The notes: a model not told the origin generated them from the sequence alone. A stretch of 64,000 bases of DNA from Brachionus manjavacas (GCA_019054805.1 JAHQIY010000022.1:248001-312000); one strand, 5' to 3'; positions 12,362 to 23,679 are shown, counted from the first letter of the stretch. A program made the numbers and translations.

Positions 12362-12840
12362 TCAAGGTGTTACACAATCAAACCTTTCGCTAAGAAATTC
12401 ATTACATTCATTTATGCTTTCAAGCTGTAGGTCTAAGTCAATACATGCTGATTTTTCAAATAAGGTTTTGAATATTTTAGAATTAACAAATATCGAGTAA
12501 TTATTTCAATAAGGTTGTTTGCATTTATTAGATCAAACAATATCATCATCTATTTGTTATTGAACTTTAGAGAAAATAGTTTAGGATAAAATCATTTAAT
12601 ATCATTCAACTTTTTTTGTTAGTTAAGTTAAAGCGAAAAGGAAAAAAAAACAATTAATAAAATTTTATTCTATTAAACAATCAAAAAACCCTTTTGTTTT
12701 TAAGTTTTGCTCATTTTCTTCATTAGTCTGATATTTATGTTTGGTTCCCGGGAGTCGAAATGTTGATTATCTCATTTTTGGAAATAATTGGTTCAAAAGC
12801 CTTGGAAGAATGCATCCATTTAATAAAATAAAAATTAAAA
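12362..12840 (-). other. Open, coding-like segments of an unresolved minus-strand gene
   Basis: Two stretches read like exons on the minus strand. At 12,362-12,500 there is FKTLFEKSACIDLDLQLES then NECNEFLSERFDCVTP and a stop. At 12,640-12,770 a frame carries FRLPGTKHKYQTNEEN and KTKGFFDCLIE, and an overlapping frame starts MHSSKAFEPIISKNEIINI. I could not find donors and acceptors that join them, nor a known family. They could be exons of a small gene upstream of the coiled-coil gene, or chance. Confidence 0.25.
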
Positions 12841-13118
12841 TTAAAACTTTATTATTGTAACATTTCAATTAGAAAATTTTGAATTAATCTAGTTGCAACT
12901 GATAAACAATTTACCTGCCTTAATCATATAAAGCATAAAATAAATCTATTGGTATGAAATATTTTATTTAAAAAGATTTATTACATTGATGAGCATGGTA
13001 TTAAAAGCGATTATATAACTTATCAAATAGTTTTAAGCGCTCTTTATTTTTACGGCTTAACTTTTTATTTATTTTCCAAAATATTTCCTCGAAATTCTCT
13101 ATTAGATTTTAATTTGCA

Positions 13119-13925
13119 ATGTCGAAAGACTCATCATCAGATGCGCCTGTCTCAAGCAATGTTGGCCCAAATGATTCAAATGTGGTTACGTCTAAATGCA
13201 ATTATTGTAAAAATATGACAGTCAAGGTAGAAAGTCAGAGGGTGAGCATTTTTCCGAATTCAATTTTTAAAGTTTAATTTAAAAAAGATCTCAAGTGATT
13301 ATCATTCTTTAGAATTCTAGGAACCATTTTCAAAATTTTTTTTTGATAATTTCTCAAACAATGTTTGCTCTTGAGACAGACAGTTTTTTTTCGAGGATTA
13401 CTTGAGATTTAAAAGCAAACTTTTTATTAAGAATGTTGATGTGGAAAAAGGAGTTTTTAAAAAGAACGAAAACCGATTTTTGAAGAGCATTTTTAAAACG
13501 CCAGATGCACTAATACCTCAGGACAGAAAGGCAAATAGTTTTATTAAATTAATTATTGCTTAATTTTTAAATTTTTTCTCCAGAAATCACCAGTTGGAAC
13601 TGTAGATGCAAATGTCTTTACAATAAAAAAAAGTCTAGCAACTATTTTGTGTTTAATAATTATCATTATGTCGAATAGCATCCAAATAAAGCACGTTTTT
13701 AAGCATGGTAAAACTCTATTCTATCAGTTTTACTCTGTGCAAATAACACTGGGAACTACTTCTATTTTCATGTCATCAGTAATCGGAATCTTACTCCTCT
13801 ATTCAGCCAAATTAAATTTCAACGATGAATACAAGCAACGAAAGCTTGATTTTTTGAACAATTTATCAATGATTTTGCTGTTTGTTTTGTGCATTTTAAA
13901 TATTTTTATCATAGCAATGAATTAA
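13119..13925 (+). CDS. Ninjurin family membrane protein
   Basis: Three exons: 13,119-13,241, 13,396-13,530 and 13,584-13,925, giving 199 residues. The first intron is GT-AG. The second begins GC (AAG/GCAAAT) and ends CAG, so it is a probable GC-AG intron; no usable GT donor preserves the frame. The last exon carries the ninjurin core: an amphipathic helix region NVFTIKKSLATILCL...MSNSIQIKHVFKHG, then a membrane span (FYQFYSVQITLGTTSIFMSS onward), the hallmark KLDFLNNLS, and a second span ending NIFIIA, matching NINJ1/NINJ2 (KLDFLNNLAT...VNIFITAF). The N-terminal 85 residues are hydrophilic and not conserved, with a CNYC pair near residue 30; vertebrate members have about 140-150 residues. Known role: homophilic adhesion and, for NINJ1, oligomerisation that ruptures the plasma membrane in lytic death. 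Function here is inferred. Confidence 0.85.
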
Positions 13926-14099
13926 TTTTTTCTAATTTTAAAATGATTTTAAATAAAATTTATAAAAGCTAAAGAAGACAGCTTGGAAACTTGATAGGCC
14001 GTAAAATTAATTTTCTTCCCTATTAGAAAAAAAATAAAATAAATTAAAAACTGAAATAGAACACAAGATGAATAATAACTATCGAAATTTAACATATTT

Positions 14100-14490
14100 A
14101 TTTTATTTATTTCAATGAACGCCTTAAAGGCGATGTAAAAAAAAAGAAAAAGAAAAAAAAAAAATTTTATAAATAAGACAAAGTTTTAGTGTTTTAAAAA
14201 AAAAATTGAATAAAATATTTAATATAAATGATAATGTTTTTTAATTTCATTTTGTGCTCTCTTTTATATTCAATTTTTTTTTTTCTCAACTATGTGAGAA
14301 AATCCACCATCAAATCGACCCAGGAGAAACTCACTATCAAAAATGTAAATTTTCTCAGAATCTTACTCAAACCCTTATTTTTGTCTTATTTTTTTTTATT
14401 TTTTTTTTAATACTTATTTTAATATTTTAATTTTAATTTTAATTTTATTTTTACATCGCCTTAAAGGCGTTCATTGAACCAAAATAATAA
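14100..14490. mobile_element. MITE with TTTACATCGCCTTAAAGGCG ends
   Basis: Inverted ends: CAATGAACGCCTTAAAGGCG then ATGTAAAAA at 14,114-14,140, and the complement at 14,448-14,478. Each arm itself holds the palindrome CGCCTTTAAGGCG-like core (GCCTTAAAGGC). The interior contains AAATCCACCATCAAATCGAC, shared with a second copy at 24.1-24.4 kb in the other orientation. No coding content; a 60-codon open stretch here is T-rich filler. Confidence 0.7.
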
Positions 14491-15574
14491 TAATTAAAAT
14501 AATTCCTCAATTTTTAAAATTATACATAAAAGAATTAATTAACACAAAATTTAATGGGAATCCGCTTTTTTTAATTCATTGGAATTTTTCATCTTAAAAT
14601 TACTCCTTTTATTAAAAAATAAAAAAAAAAGATTTTTTTGCTTTAAATTTCTAGAAACATAAAGAGACGAAATATTTTTTTAAAAAGCAAGTATAATTAT
14701 TTTTTACGTTTTAAAATGTCAAGTTCATTAATCACTTATGAAAATTTATTTTATCACTTATACAGCCGTGACCACTGATTCTTTACCGATAAAAAAAAAT
14801 GAGTTTTTCTAAAACAAAAGAATATCTTCTAAATTGTGAAAAATATTTTAATTATTTCATTAAATACCGAAATTTCTTAGGTATTGTGAATTTGCATACA
14901 AAATTTCAATTCTTAGTAAAAAGTGGCTATTGTTCTACAGAATATTGAAAGGTGAAACAAACAGTGTTTCATTTAAAAGTTCAGTTTTGAAAAAAAATAA
15001 AGAAATATTTACCAATAAATTGATTATTTTTAATCAAATTTTATGTTAAATTAGAATTAAAATAAAAATTTTCACATATATATAACCACTAAATCTAAAT
15101 TTTTTAAGGTGCGGTGACAGAATTTTAACATTTAAATTAAACAAATTTTTGAATTACAAAAAAAATAAATAAATGAATCTTAAAATTTCTATATTTTATT
15201 TGATCATTTATATTTTTTAATAAAAATTATTTTTTTTCGGCCTTAGCCCTAGGTATAAATAAATAAATATCATGAAATTTTTTTTACAAAAATCTGTCGT
15301 AATTTTTCATTAACTATAAGAAATTGAGAAAATATTTAAAATTTTTAATAAACTGCAAATGAAAATTTATTTATCTTGCAGATTCATCTAAAATTTGTTC
15401 TTAAATAAGACTTAAATTTATCTAATTAAATAAATTTTATTTTTTTTTAAAATAATTTTCTAATAAAATGTTTTTTAATAAGTTTTCATTTGGCAAGTTT
15501 TTTTTTCTATTTTACATTTCCAAAAATAATTGCGTGATTATATTTCAAATTTTAACATGCTTAAGCATTGAGTT
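14491..15574. other. Intergenic AT-rich DNA
   Basis: No gene seen. At 15,238-15,275 a fragment reads CCTTAGCCCTAGGTATAAATAAATAAA, a degenerate match to the LINE tail seen at 33.9 kb. Confidence 0.35.
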
Positions 15575-15757
15575 TTGATGAAACAACGTAATTTAAAAAT
15601 TTCAAAAAAGTTAAATAGAAAAAAAAACTTGCCAGTTATTTTATTAATTTTCATTATTTTAAACATCGCCGGAATCATCATTATGAAACTAATAGACTTG
15701 CTCAAAGCGATAAATGGAAGAGGGAAGTTTAGAACATTGTCGCAGGAACAAAATTGA
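15575..15757 (+). CDS. Possible small single-span membrane protein
   Basis: A 60-codon frame starting MM, with a basic N-terminus (KISKKLNRKK), one hydrophobic stretch of about 21 residues (LPVILLIFIILNIAGIIIMK) and a polar tail (AINGRGKFRTLSQEQN). The layout (basic, span, polar) is that of a small type-III/II membrane protein, and the tail is less AT-driven than surrounding noise. No family recognised and no introns evident. It could be chance or the last exon of something larger. Confidence 0.3.
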   Translation: MMKQRNLKISKKLNRKKNLPVILLIFIILNIAGIIIMKLIDLLKAINGRGKFRTLSQEQN

Positions 15758-16019
15758 AAAATAATAATAAAATTTGTTTTTTAAGGAGCTTTAAAAATTT
15801 TCCACCACAAAACGAGTAAAATTTACCACAGATTAAAATAATATTCCACTAAATTATATAAATTTAACACTTTTTTTTTTCTTTCACAACTAATATATTT
15901 TATGCGTAACTAATTTAGTATATCATAACTAATATGATATAAAAATAGCTAATTAAAGAAAAATTTTGATATAGATTCAACTAATTAAATAAAAAAATAC
16001 AAAAAGAATTCAAGTAAAA

Positions 16020-16275
16020 TTAAGTAAAATTATTTTTCTGTTACATCTTTAAGGACAATAATAGCCTTTTTATTTTAAGCATTTTTGTACCACAATTTTC
16101 AGAAAGTATTTCGACAATATTGTTTGAAGTAGAAGGTAAAACCTCATTTATATAAATTGGTTGACTGATGACATTAACTATTTTTCTAGATTCATTACTA
16201 CTCAATTCATCAGATTCTTTGCCAGCTTCACCAAAGTTTACAGGATCAGTTGGTTGATGCTCCAGAGCTTATTCA
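16020..16275 (-). pseudogene. Transposon-protein-like open stretch
   Basis: On the minus strand a frame of about 75 codons runs EHQPTDPVNFGEAGKESDEL, then ..NVISQPIYINEVLPSTSNN and ILSENCGTKMLKIKR, ending in TAA. The spacer-plus-GTK-style motif recalls the FLYWCH/MULE N-terminal region, whose relatives occur at 35-36, 56 and 62 kb, but the match is weak. No start codon or donor assigned. Confidence 0.25.
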
Positions 16276-16574
16276 ATTTTTGATTGAGCGCCTCGTCTAC
16301 GTCCATTCCAATATTATCGAAATTCATTAACTTGATGCGATAACTACATCAAATTAATTTTTAGAGACATCTTTTATGAAGGTGTCATAGATAAAGTCGT
16401 TTACAGATTTAACTTTTGTTTTTACCTTTCATTGACGTAAAGGCATCAAGCTTAACACAACCAAGCTTGGTTAATTTCTTTTCACGAAACTAAATTATTT
16501 GTCAATTTTATTCCGATAGTTAATTTGTTAAATAAATAAATGTGTTTTTGTATAAAAAAATTTTTAATTTTGGT

Positions 16575-16652
16575 AAAATTGATTATCTCGAATATTTTAA
16601 TCGGAACATTGATTTCTTAAGGCGAATTCTATTCGGATTAACGAGAGTTGAC
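16575..16652. mobile_element. Solo terminal inverted repeat, pogo/Tigger type
   Basis: Read on the minus strand the end is CAGTCAACTCTCGTTAATCC then GAATAGAATTCG, with TA outside it. This is the usual style of pogo/Tigger termini (CAGT..AACCTCG.TTATCCGAA). I found no partner end nearby, so it is a relic or the other end lies in scrambled sequence. Confidence 0.45.
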
Positions 16653-16802
16653 TGTAATACCTTAATGACGAATTCTAATATAAATATTCAATATAAAAAA
16701 TACAGAAACTTATTTAACTGCAAACGTTTTAATGAATAACAAGGTTTTTCTCGTTGCTCCGCTGCCGAATTAATAAAAAAGAGACAATTTCTGATTATTA
16801 AA

Positions 16803-17220
16803 TTAATATGAGAGAGAAAACAAGGCGTGTTGTACTTTAATAAATTTATTTACTGCAATATTATGATAGTCAAAGTTATTTGGTATTTCTACTCTTAAAT
16901 ATTTAATTTTATTAACTTTGTCCAAGATATTTTTTCCAAGATAAAAAGTATTTTTAAATAATTGTGGACCAAACTCAATTATTGATGACTTTTTAGGGTT
17001 AAAGTTTATTTTCCATTTGTTTCCATATTTTGAAAAAATGTCTAAGAGCTCCTGAAGATGAAAGTCTACTGGGCTAAGTAATAGTATATCATCAATATAA
17101 ACAATGATACTTGTATTCATATTATTGTATAATGCGCCGATATTTTTTGATAGACATTCTTTTATTAGTTCATCAATAAAAGCATATATATTACCATATC
17201 TTCTACTTCTTTTATTTTAA
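16803..17220 (-). pseudogene. LINE reverse-transcriptase fragment
   Basis: The minus strand encodes NIYAFIDELIKECLSKNIG, then SIIVYIDDILLLSPVDFHLQ and ELLDIFSKYGNKWKINFNPK, KSSIIEFG and a LGKNILDKVNKIKYL...E block. The IDD catalytic pair, the KW.I.FNPKKS motif after it and the KYL.V segment are the palm and thumb region of non-LTR retrotransposon RTs. About 135 codons remain; the endonuclease, fingers and C-terminus are absent, so it is a truncated copy. The usual residue before DD in this class is A (YADD); here it is I. Confidence 0.75.
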
Positions 17221-17754
17221 CATTTCATTTCTTTGCTTTTTTTATAATATTATTGTTCAATCATTTAATATTTTCCTTATCAGAACTAATGTTTTAATTA
17301 ATCATATATTTAATTACATTTCAAATTTTTCCTACAAATAAAATAAATGAACTGTCTATTTAATGAAATGCTTTTGAATAAAATATAATTGCTACTAAAA
17401 GAAAAAAATTTTCGTCTAGAAAAAATAAAAGCTATTTTTTATTATATATAAAATTAAGACAATTTTAAAAAATTTAAAAACATTATATTTAAATATTTAA
17501 GTTAGTTATCGTTAGTATATGTATGAAGATTTTACTTTTTTTCACACATTTGGGTTTTAAATATTAAGATATATCGAATCCCATGAGTGTGATATTCAGG
17601 AAGAAGAACCTGTTCAAAAAAGGGCAAGTTTCGTTCAGAAAAGAACTCTTTGTTCAAATAACAGTGTAAAAAAATTAAAAATTTAATAAAGAAAGAAGAA
17701 AGAAAGGTTGTTTTTTATGTGATTTTCTTGATTAAATTGTGGTAGTCGAACTTT
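17221..17754. other. Intergenic AT-rich DNA
   Basis: I see nothing recognisable in this stretch. Confidence 0.4.
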
Positions 17755-17805
17755 TTGTTTTTTTTTCTGTACCGAGCTTGATCTTCTTCAGAATTAGAAA
17801 AAAAA
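17755..17805 (-). mobile_element. LINE 3' tail
   Basis: On the minus strand: TTCTGAAGAAGATCAAGCTC then GGTACAGAAAAAAAAACAAAAA. It is the tail of the family described at 945-1,275, with some divergence. The sequence 5' of it (up to about 18.2 kb) shows no clear ORF2, so the copy is almost only tail. Confidence 0.55.
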
Positions 17806-18675
17806 ATATAACTAAATTTTTCAAACTTAAATTGATATTTTGATGAAAAAAAATTGATCTGATCTCAATACTTGCTGAAGTGATAAGCAGTTCAAATACT
17901 TAAATTGTTGATCTCTGGAGGAAATGAAAGATCTTAGATATGAAGTGAAAATTGAAGCCAAATAAAATAAAATTAATTGATTGTTTGAAGTGGGAAAATG
18001 CTAAAAAATGCCAAATCTCTCAAATTACATGGGAAATTTTAATTGCAAACATTAAAAAGAATAGGTCCAAAGTGATCACTAAAAAACTAATCTATTTGTT
18101 TATCTTATTAAAGCATATTTACTCGGGCCTTATTTTCTATGTTTACTCGATTCGTCGTCTAGGGCATTCAGATCAGATTGAAATATTTTGTTTACTTAGA
18201 GATTTAGCTGTTTGTATAATGTATTAATTCTTGATGTAAATATGCAAGTAACATTCACAAGTATGCGAGCTATGTTCAAAGACTATGTATTAAAGCTAGA
18301 GCTGCTTGTCCGCGCGCCGGTCTTTAGGGCCAAACTGTACAAATAATCAAAGGATATTGGTACAGTTTAGCTTATTAATTTTTTTTCGTTTGCCGTCGAT
18401 AATGTTAAACCAATTTAATATATACGATCAAAATAAACAAAGAAAAATATTTTGTCATTACTTTTTTGCGTTTTTAACGAGCCAAAACTAGTTTATTTCG
18501 GACTTATGAGCTAAATTGCAATTTAGGAGTTGAAATTTTCTTTTCTTTTATTAATTAGCTTCAACAAAAGCGAAAGAAATGAAAATATTTCGACAGATAA
18601 ATATTTAGTTGGTCATTTTTAAAGTTTTGAAGTTCGATCAGATCTGTAGCTAGAATTAATTCATGGCAATTTTTT
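17806..18675. other. Intergenic DNA
   Basis: No gene supported. Open stretches of 60-90 codons at 17,952 and 18,306 show no motif or family likeness. Confidence 0.35.
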
Positions 18676-19197
18676 ATTTTTCCATTTTAGAATAAAATGA
18701 ATAAACACTAAAATCATTATTAAAAGAAATTTTTTTCAATTTTTTGAATTTTGAATAAGCAAAATTTTTTAAATTTGATTATATGAGGGAAAAATAAAAT
18801 CTTAATCTTGGTTTTGTTAATATTAGAATATTTTAATTAAAATTAGAATATCATTTAAAGCGTTCGTTTTAGGTTATATTTGGATACCTAAATGTGAATT
18901 GTAAATTTTTCCATTTTAAAATAAAATCAATAAACACTAAAATCTTCATTATTAGAAGAAAGAGTTTTTTGTTTTTATTTTTTTGACCAAATTGAGTAAA
19001 TGCTTAAAAGAAATTTTTTTTCAATATTTTAAATTTTGAATAACCAAAATTATTTAAATTTGATTCTTTTAACTCTTAATTATATGAGGGAAAAATAAAA
19101 TCTTAATTTTTCCCATTAATATTAGAATATTAGAATATCATTTAAGGCGTTCGTTTTAGACTTGATTTGGATACCTAAATGTGCATTGTAAATTTGT
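18676..19197. repeat. Two-copy tandem duplication, about 230-290 bp per copy
   Basis: Copy 1 (18,676-18,905) and copy 2 (18,906-19,197) share, in order, TTTTTCCATTTTA.AATAAAAT, AATAAACACTAAAATC, TTAAAAGAAATTTTTTTCAAT, ATATGAGGGAAAAATAAAATC, AATATCATTTAA.GCGTTCG and TTGGATACCTAAATGTG. Copy 2 carries an extra insertion of roughly 60 bp. Function unknown. Confidence 0.75.
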
Positions 19198-20500
19198 CTC
19201 TAAAGTTTTCAAATAAAGGTTCTGGAAGAATCAATTAAAGATCAATTGAAAAAAAAATATTTGTTTTTTGTTCAAATTAAAATAATAAACAATTATGTTA
19301 AGGTTAAAAAAATTAAAAAATAGATGGAGATAATTAAATTAAATCAAGAGATAATTTCAACTGTTCACTAATTAAGTTAAGAGCTATCTTCAGTAAATTT
19401 AGTGACAAAAAAACTCAGGATACATAAATATTTATTATTAGAGACAGTTAATTAATCAAATTAATCGAATAAATAGTATTATAAATAGAAAAAATAAAAA
19501 TATATTTTTTTATTAAGTGATCGTTAATAATACCCCAAAATAGATTATTTCATCATTTTTTTTAGGTTTTGTTCAATAAAGGTTTGATCATGTGATCATG
19601 ATCGATAAAAGGTATATTCTTTTTTTAAATTTTATTCTAGCTTTAGAGAAAATTAGGAGCTATAACTAATAGCCAAAAAAACGTCTCAATGACTTAATAT
19701 TTGGTACACTTTGAACAAAAGGCCAATCTTAGTCTTGAAAAAACAAACAAAAATTCAATGGTTTCTTAATCATGCTAGATTAAGAGATATAAAGCTCAAT
19801 GAGGTTTATGGTTGAGGACAATTTAATAAAATTAAACGTTTTCAATTTGAAAAAATTAAATCCTCTAAAAAACAATTATAAAAAACAATATTCTTGTCTA
19901 CAAAAACGGCTTATTAGGAAAAAAATAGACTAATCTACAAACAAACAACGAATTCGCTTCAAGTTCAAGGTATTAAATGATATATTTTTATAGAGTCCCT
20001 GTGTGCGCTTGTATTTGCCTCCAACCAAACAGATCCGTACTAAAATATCAACCACAATGAAAAGCAACATAGAAAAAAAATAAAATTATGGTTTTGTTTT
20101 TGTCCTATTGTTAGAATTGCATAAAATAGGCCTTCGTTCACATGGTCAATTACCACCCAGATTCTCTTAGTCTCTTAATCCCCAATCTTTGCCTATTAAT
20201 TAAACATATAAAAGTTTGAGAGAAGCTAATTTGCAAAATTATTTTATAATAATAGCAATAAGTAATTCATTTATTTGCGGGCGGTTTTTTGTTTACGTTC
20301 CGGATTCCTTCATTTGATTAAACACATCCTTTATTTGAAACAAAAAAAGAAGAAGAATAAAAACGATTAAAATTCTAGTTTTACTTTTAGATTTCGTTTA
20401 AAATGCTAAGCCACAAATTGTCTTAATTATTTAGCTCGATTTGAAACAAATGCGACAATTTTAAAAATTTGTGCTTACTTTTCATGAATGGCCATGGAAG
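19198..20500. other. Upstream region of the chitin-binding gene
   Basis: AT-rich and without ORF or recognised repeat. It probably includes the promoter of the gene that follows; no distinct core element could be chosen. Confidence 0.35.
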
Positions 20501-21854
20501 ATGATTAAATTAATTACCTATATAATTTTTTATACAATTGGTAATAAAATATTTTGTCTTTAAGATTTGTTTGATTTTTTTTTTAAATTCATTCCTTTAA
20601 GTTATTAAAATGGTTCATAGTTATTTTAAATGTACAAAGGACGGGTTTTTCCCCGACAAAACTGACTGTTGGGTGTATCATATATGCGATGGCGGAAGTC
20701 ATTCAGTGCGCGCTTGCGAGGAAGACTTATTTTTCAATCCCAAAACTGGTCTATGTGATTGGCCGATGAACGTCGATTGCAAGCAAATTAACACCAAATA
20801 TGTTCCAAAACTAACATCAACCAAATTAATGAATAGTCAAAAAAGTCCGAACAACATGATGACTTTTACCAATATGGGAATACCAGATCCGCTCACATCG
20901 GCATCCATTACAGACAACATATGCTCGTCAGAAGACTATGGCTATCTGCCTTTTCCTAATGATTGCAAAAAGTACATCTATTGCCAAGAAGGACAAGCGA
21001 AAATTTTTACTTGCCAAGGAGGACTTTTGTGGAAGCAATCAGAAGCTAATTGTGTTTGGCCTCTGGACTCAGACTGTCCTAGTCTAAAAAAACCAACGAC
21101 TGTGTCCAATGCTCATAATGGATTGATGTCTGGAGGGTACAACAGCTTAATGCCCAATAGTGCTCAGTCAATAGCAGCTCTTAAGGGATTGTACGGCTCC
21201 ATTGAATGCCCGCTCGATGTGACGGGATTTTTTCCCAACCCCTACGATTGCACGGCATACCATTTTTGCAATGGCGGCAAGGATCAGGTTATTTTGTGCG
21301 AGCCTGGATTGTATTATAGGCAGGATAAGCAAGTGTGTGACTGGCAGCAAAATTCCAAGTGTGCGCCAAAGTGTCCAGAAAACAAAGAAAAATACCGTTT
21401 TGCTGATCCCAAAAGTTGTTGCCGATACTATGAATGTATAAATGGACGCCTAGTTATCCAATTGTGTCAATATCCCCTGCTTTTTGATCCATACTCCAAG
21501 CAATGTCTGGACTATTCAAAAGTAAAATGTGGAATTAGAAAAGATTGCACCAGTCCGTGCAATTATTTTGCTAACGAAGACCCGAGTCTATGCGACATGG
21601 TTCCCAATTGTGTTAACAAACCTCAAGGAATATATTTAGACCAAAACCGGCCTAGTTGTCAGTACTTTTTCACATGTCGTGATAATCGAGTGTTCAATCA
21701 TTCGAGATGCCCAAACAATCTTAGATTTAACCAATTTGAAGGCCGCTGTATGCAGCCGAATTTGGTGATGTGTTCAGCAAAAACATACAAAAGCAATTAT
21801 TTGAACTTGATAGTGGTTGTTTTCTTATTTTTGAATCGACTTTATTCTAGTTAG
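20501..21854 (+). CDS. Secreted or surface protein with five CBM14 (peritrophin-A) domains
   Basis: Two exons, 20,501-20,540 and 20,602-21,854, give 430 residues. The short first exon was chosen because it supplies a signal peptide (MIKLITYIIFYTIVIKMVHS) that the long open frame lacks, with a G/GTAATA donor and TTTAAG acceptor in matching phase. Cys-rich chitin-binding type-2 units follow at about residues 24-75 (CTKDGFFPDKTDCWVYHICD...), 125-175, 218-270, 272-325 and 345-400. Each has the usual C-x-F/Y...C..Y..C..G......C...L.F....CDW....C spacing; the fourth and fifth are more divergent, and a small extra Cys cluster sits between them. The C-terminus is hydrophobic (NLIVVVFLFLNRLY), suggesting GPI anchoring or a tail anchor. 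Likely role: binding chitin in a cuticle, peritrophic layer, trophi or eggshell. Linkers between domains are Ser/Asn-rich. Confidence 0.85.
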
Positions 21855-22085
21855 ATGTATAATGAGAAAGCATGGTCAAATTGATAAATTATTAGAGTTT
21901 TTTTTCGAATATTCTTTTTTAAATTTTTTTATCAAGTCATAAATTTTTTTCTAATAATTAATATTAAAATACTTTATTCAATAAAGGAAGTTTTTTTTTT
22001 GTCAATAAATAATTGTTAGATGAAACTAATCAGATAATAAATAAGAAATTGCTTTTGATTATATTTTCCACAAAAATAAAGTCAT
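21855..22085. other. 3' flank of the chitin-binding gene
   Basis: T-rich sequence with AATAAA-like motifs near 21,980-22,010 (CAATAAAGG, CAATAAATAA), candidates for poly(A) signals of the gene upstream. Confidence 0.4.
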
Positions 22086-22089
22086 AAAT

Positions 22090-22775
22090 TAAATGCGACG
22101 TACACAACTGGTACAACTGGAGAGTATTACTTGTCTGTAATTCTTGTTCTCTAAAGATCCTGTAAAAAATTAATTTTTCTTCGATTGCTGTAAATTCCAA
22201 TAATTGCTGAGAATCAAATTAAAAAATTTTAAAATTATTTTTACGATTACTCTTGACTTACGATTGAAGACCTCAAAATTGGACTCGTCACTGAAAATAA
22301 CTCTGGACCAATTATTAACTGTCCAATTAAGTATCTGTTTACACCACTTATATCTTTTTTGTCTATCTTTTATGGTGAAAAGGGGTTTTCTGACCGCTGT
22401 ATGGGACTCTTAACTTTTTTTTTTGAGAAATCTCATTACAGTAGACTTACTTATCCTAACCCCTTGAGTCTTAGAATTAAAATCAGTGGCGAGTTATTGA
22501 TAGCTTGATGTAGGATCGTTTCTTATCTCGCTAAAAATGTAATTTTCATCCCTAAAAGTCAACTTCCGAGGTCTACCAGAACGGCTTCGATCAGACACAG
22601 TACCAGTCTCTTCATATCGTTTTTTAGTTGAAGAGACACATTTTGGAGACACACCTAACATGTTGGCTATCTCATTTTGCTTTTTATCTCCACTTTTTAG
22701 CAGACCCACGATCTGCCATTTTAGTGGGCTAGAGACGTTTTTTTTACCCATTTTTTGGTAATTTTTTGGCAAAAT
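22090..22775 (-). pseudogene. Tc1-type transposase, internally and 3' truncated
   Basis: On the minus strand 22,772-22,494 encodes the N-terminal double helix-turn-helix (SPLKWQIVGLLKSGDKKQNE, IANMLGVSPKCVSSTKKRYE, ETGTVSDRSRSGRPRKLT). The frame then shifts and continues with TDFNSKTQGVRISKSTVMRF and, further, RYKWCKQILNWTVNNWSRVI followed by FSDESNFEVFNRK. The SDES.FEVF block holds the second catalytic Asp of the DDE triad; the first DDE Asp region is mostly lost and the last acidic residue is not seen. At least two frame changes are present, so it is inactive. Confidence 0.8.
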
Positions 22776-22939
22776 TAAGATATTTTGGTAAAGTTATTTT
22801 GAAAGGACCTAAGTAGTTGGAGAGTATTTATATTAAGCAGTTTAAGAGCACAATTTAATCAAAATTAGAAGCTATTTAATAATTAATCATAAAGGTGTGA
22901 AAAAAGGTAGCAATGGTTGCTAAAACTTTAGGATTACCC

Positions 22940-23182
22940 GAATTTCTAAACTTTTGCACCGACTTTTATTTTTTAGAGGAAGTTTTTTCATTATAAATAT
23001 CTAAAAGTTAATTATATTTTTATTCCGAGTGTCATATATCAAATTGTAGAGAAAAAAAAATTCTACAAATAAATGCATTTATTTTTTTTCTTTTGCACTC
23101 AATTTTTTGTAAAATACAACAAATAAACAATTTAAGATAAATAAAATAACCAATTTCTAAACTTTTGCAACATTCTGTATAT
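22940..23182. mobile_element. Tc1/mariner-type terminal repeat region
   Basis: The right edge is TTTCTAAACTTTTGCAACATTC then TGTA; a second partial copy, GAATTTCTAAACTTTTGCACC, lies at 22,947-22,967. The stretch AAATAAACAATTTAAGATAAAT just inside the edge is also found at 63.6 kb next to the same end (TTTCTAAAATTTTTGCAAC). This may be the outer end of the element carrying the transposase at 22.1-22.8 kb. Confidence 0.5.
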
Positions 23183-23439
23183 GTTTAATAGTAAATTTTG
23201 ACAAAACGTAAATATCGAAATACTCTGTTCCATTAGTAAATCTCGAAAAAAGTATTCATTTAATCTTGTTATCAAATTTTACTAAGTAAGTTTTGATATT
23301 TCCTTATGCAACCGTAGATATCAACAAAAAAAACAAACTTGCTATGGTTTAAAACTAAATTAACTTTTCAGAAAATTTTGATAGAAATATTTCTAAATAA
23401 AATTACGTACAAATACAAGAACCAGTCGAAATATTCTTC

Positions 23440-23605
23440 AGAATATCTCTGGAATACGGGGCGAATGTTTAAACCTCTTTCATCATAAAAATAGGGGCAC
23501 CAGTTTCGACAGGGTAATAATTGCGGTGTAGATGATCAACTCGATGTAGTAGCCTCTGTGTCAGATCGAAGCCGTTGCTCAAAAAGGTACATGAAAAGGA
23601 GATGA
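23440..23605 (+). mobile_element. SINE body fragment
   Basis: Shares most of its length with the reverse complement of 34,216-34,385 (GCGAATGTTTAAACC, TTCATC.TAAAAATAGGG, TAATAATTGCG, GATGATCAACTCGATG.AGTA and AAAAAGGTACATGAAAAG). The tRNA-like head present in the 34-kb copy is missing. Divergence between the two is well above 10% by eye, so these are old independent insertions. Confidence 0.65.
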
Positions 23606-23679
23606 GCGCCTTCCCATTATCCACTAGGATAGAATAAGGACAATTAAGGATTGTTAAGATGTAATTGTACATCTCCATG

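Noticed and set aside
16542-16739. A 65-codon plus-strand frame as a gene
   Set aside because: It covers the pogo-type terminal repeat, so its open frame is incidental.
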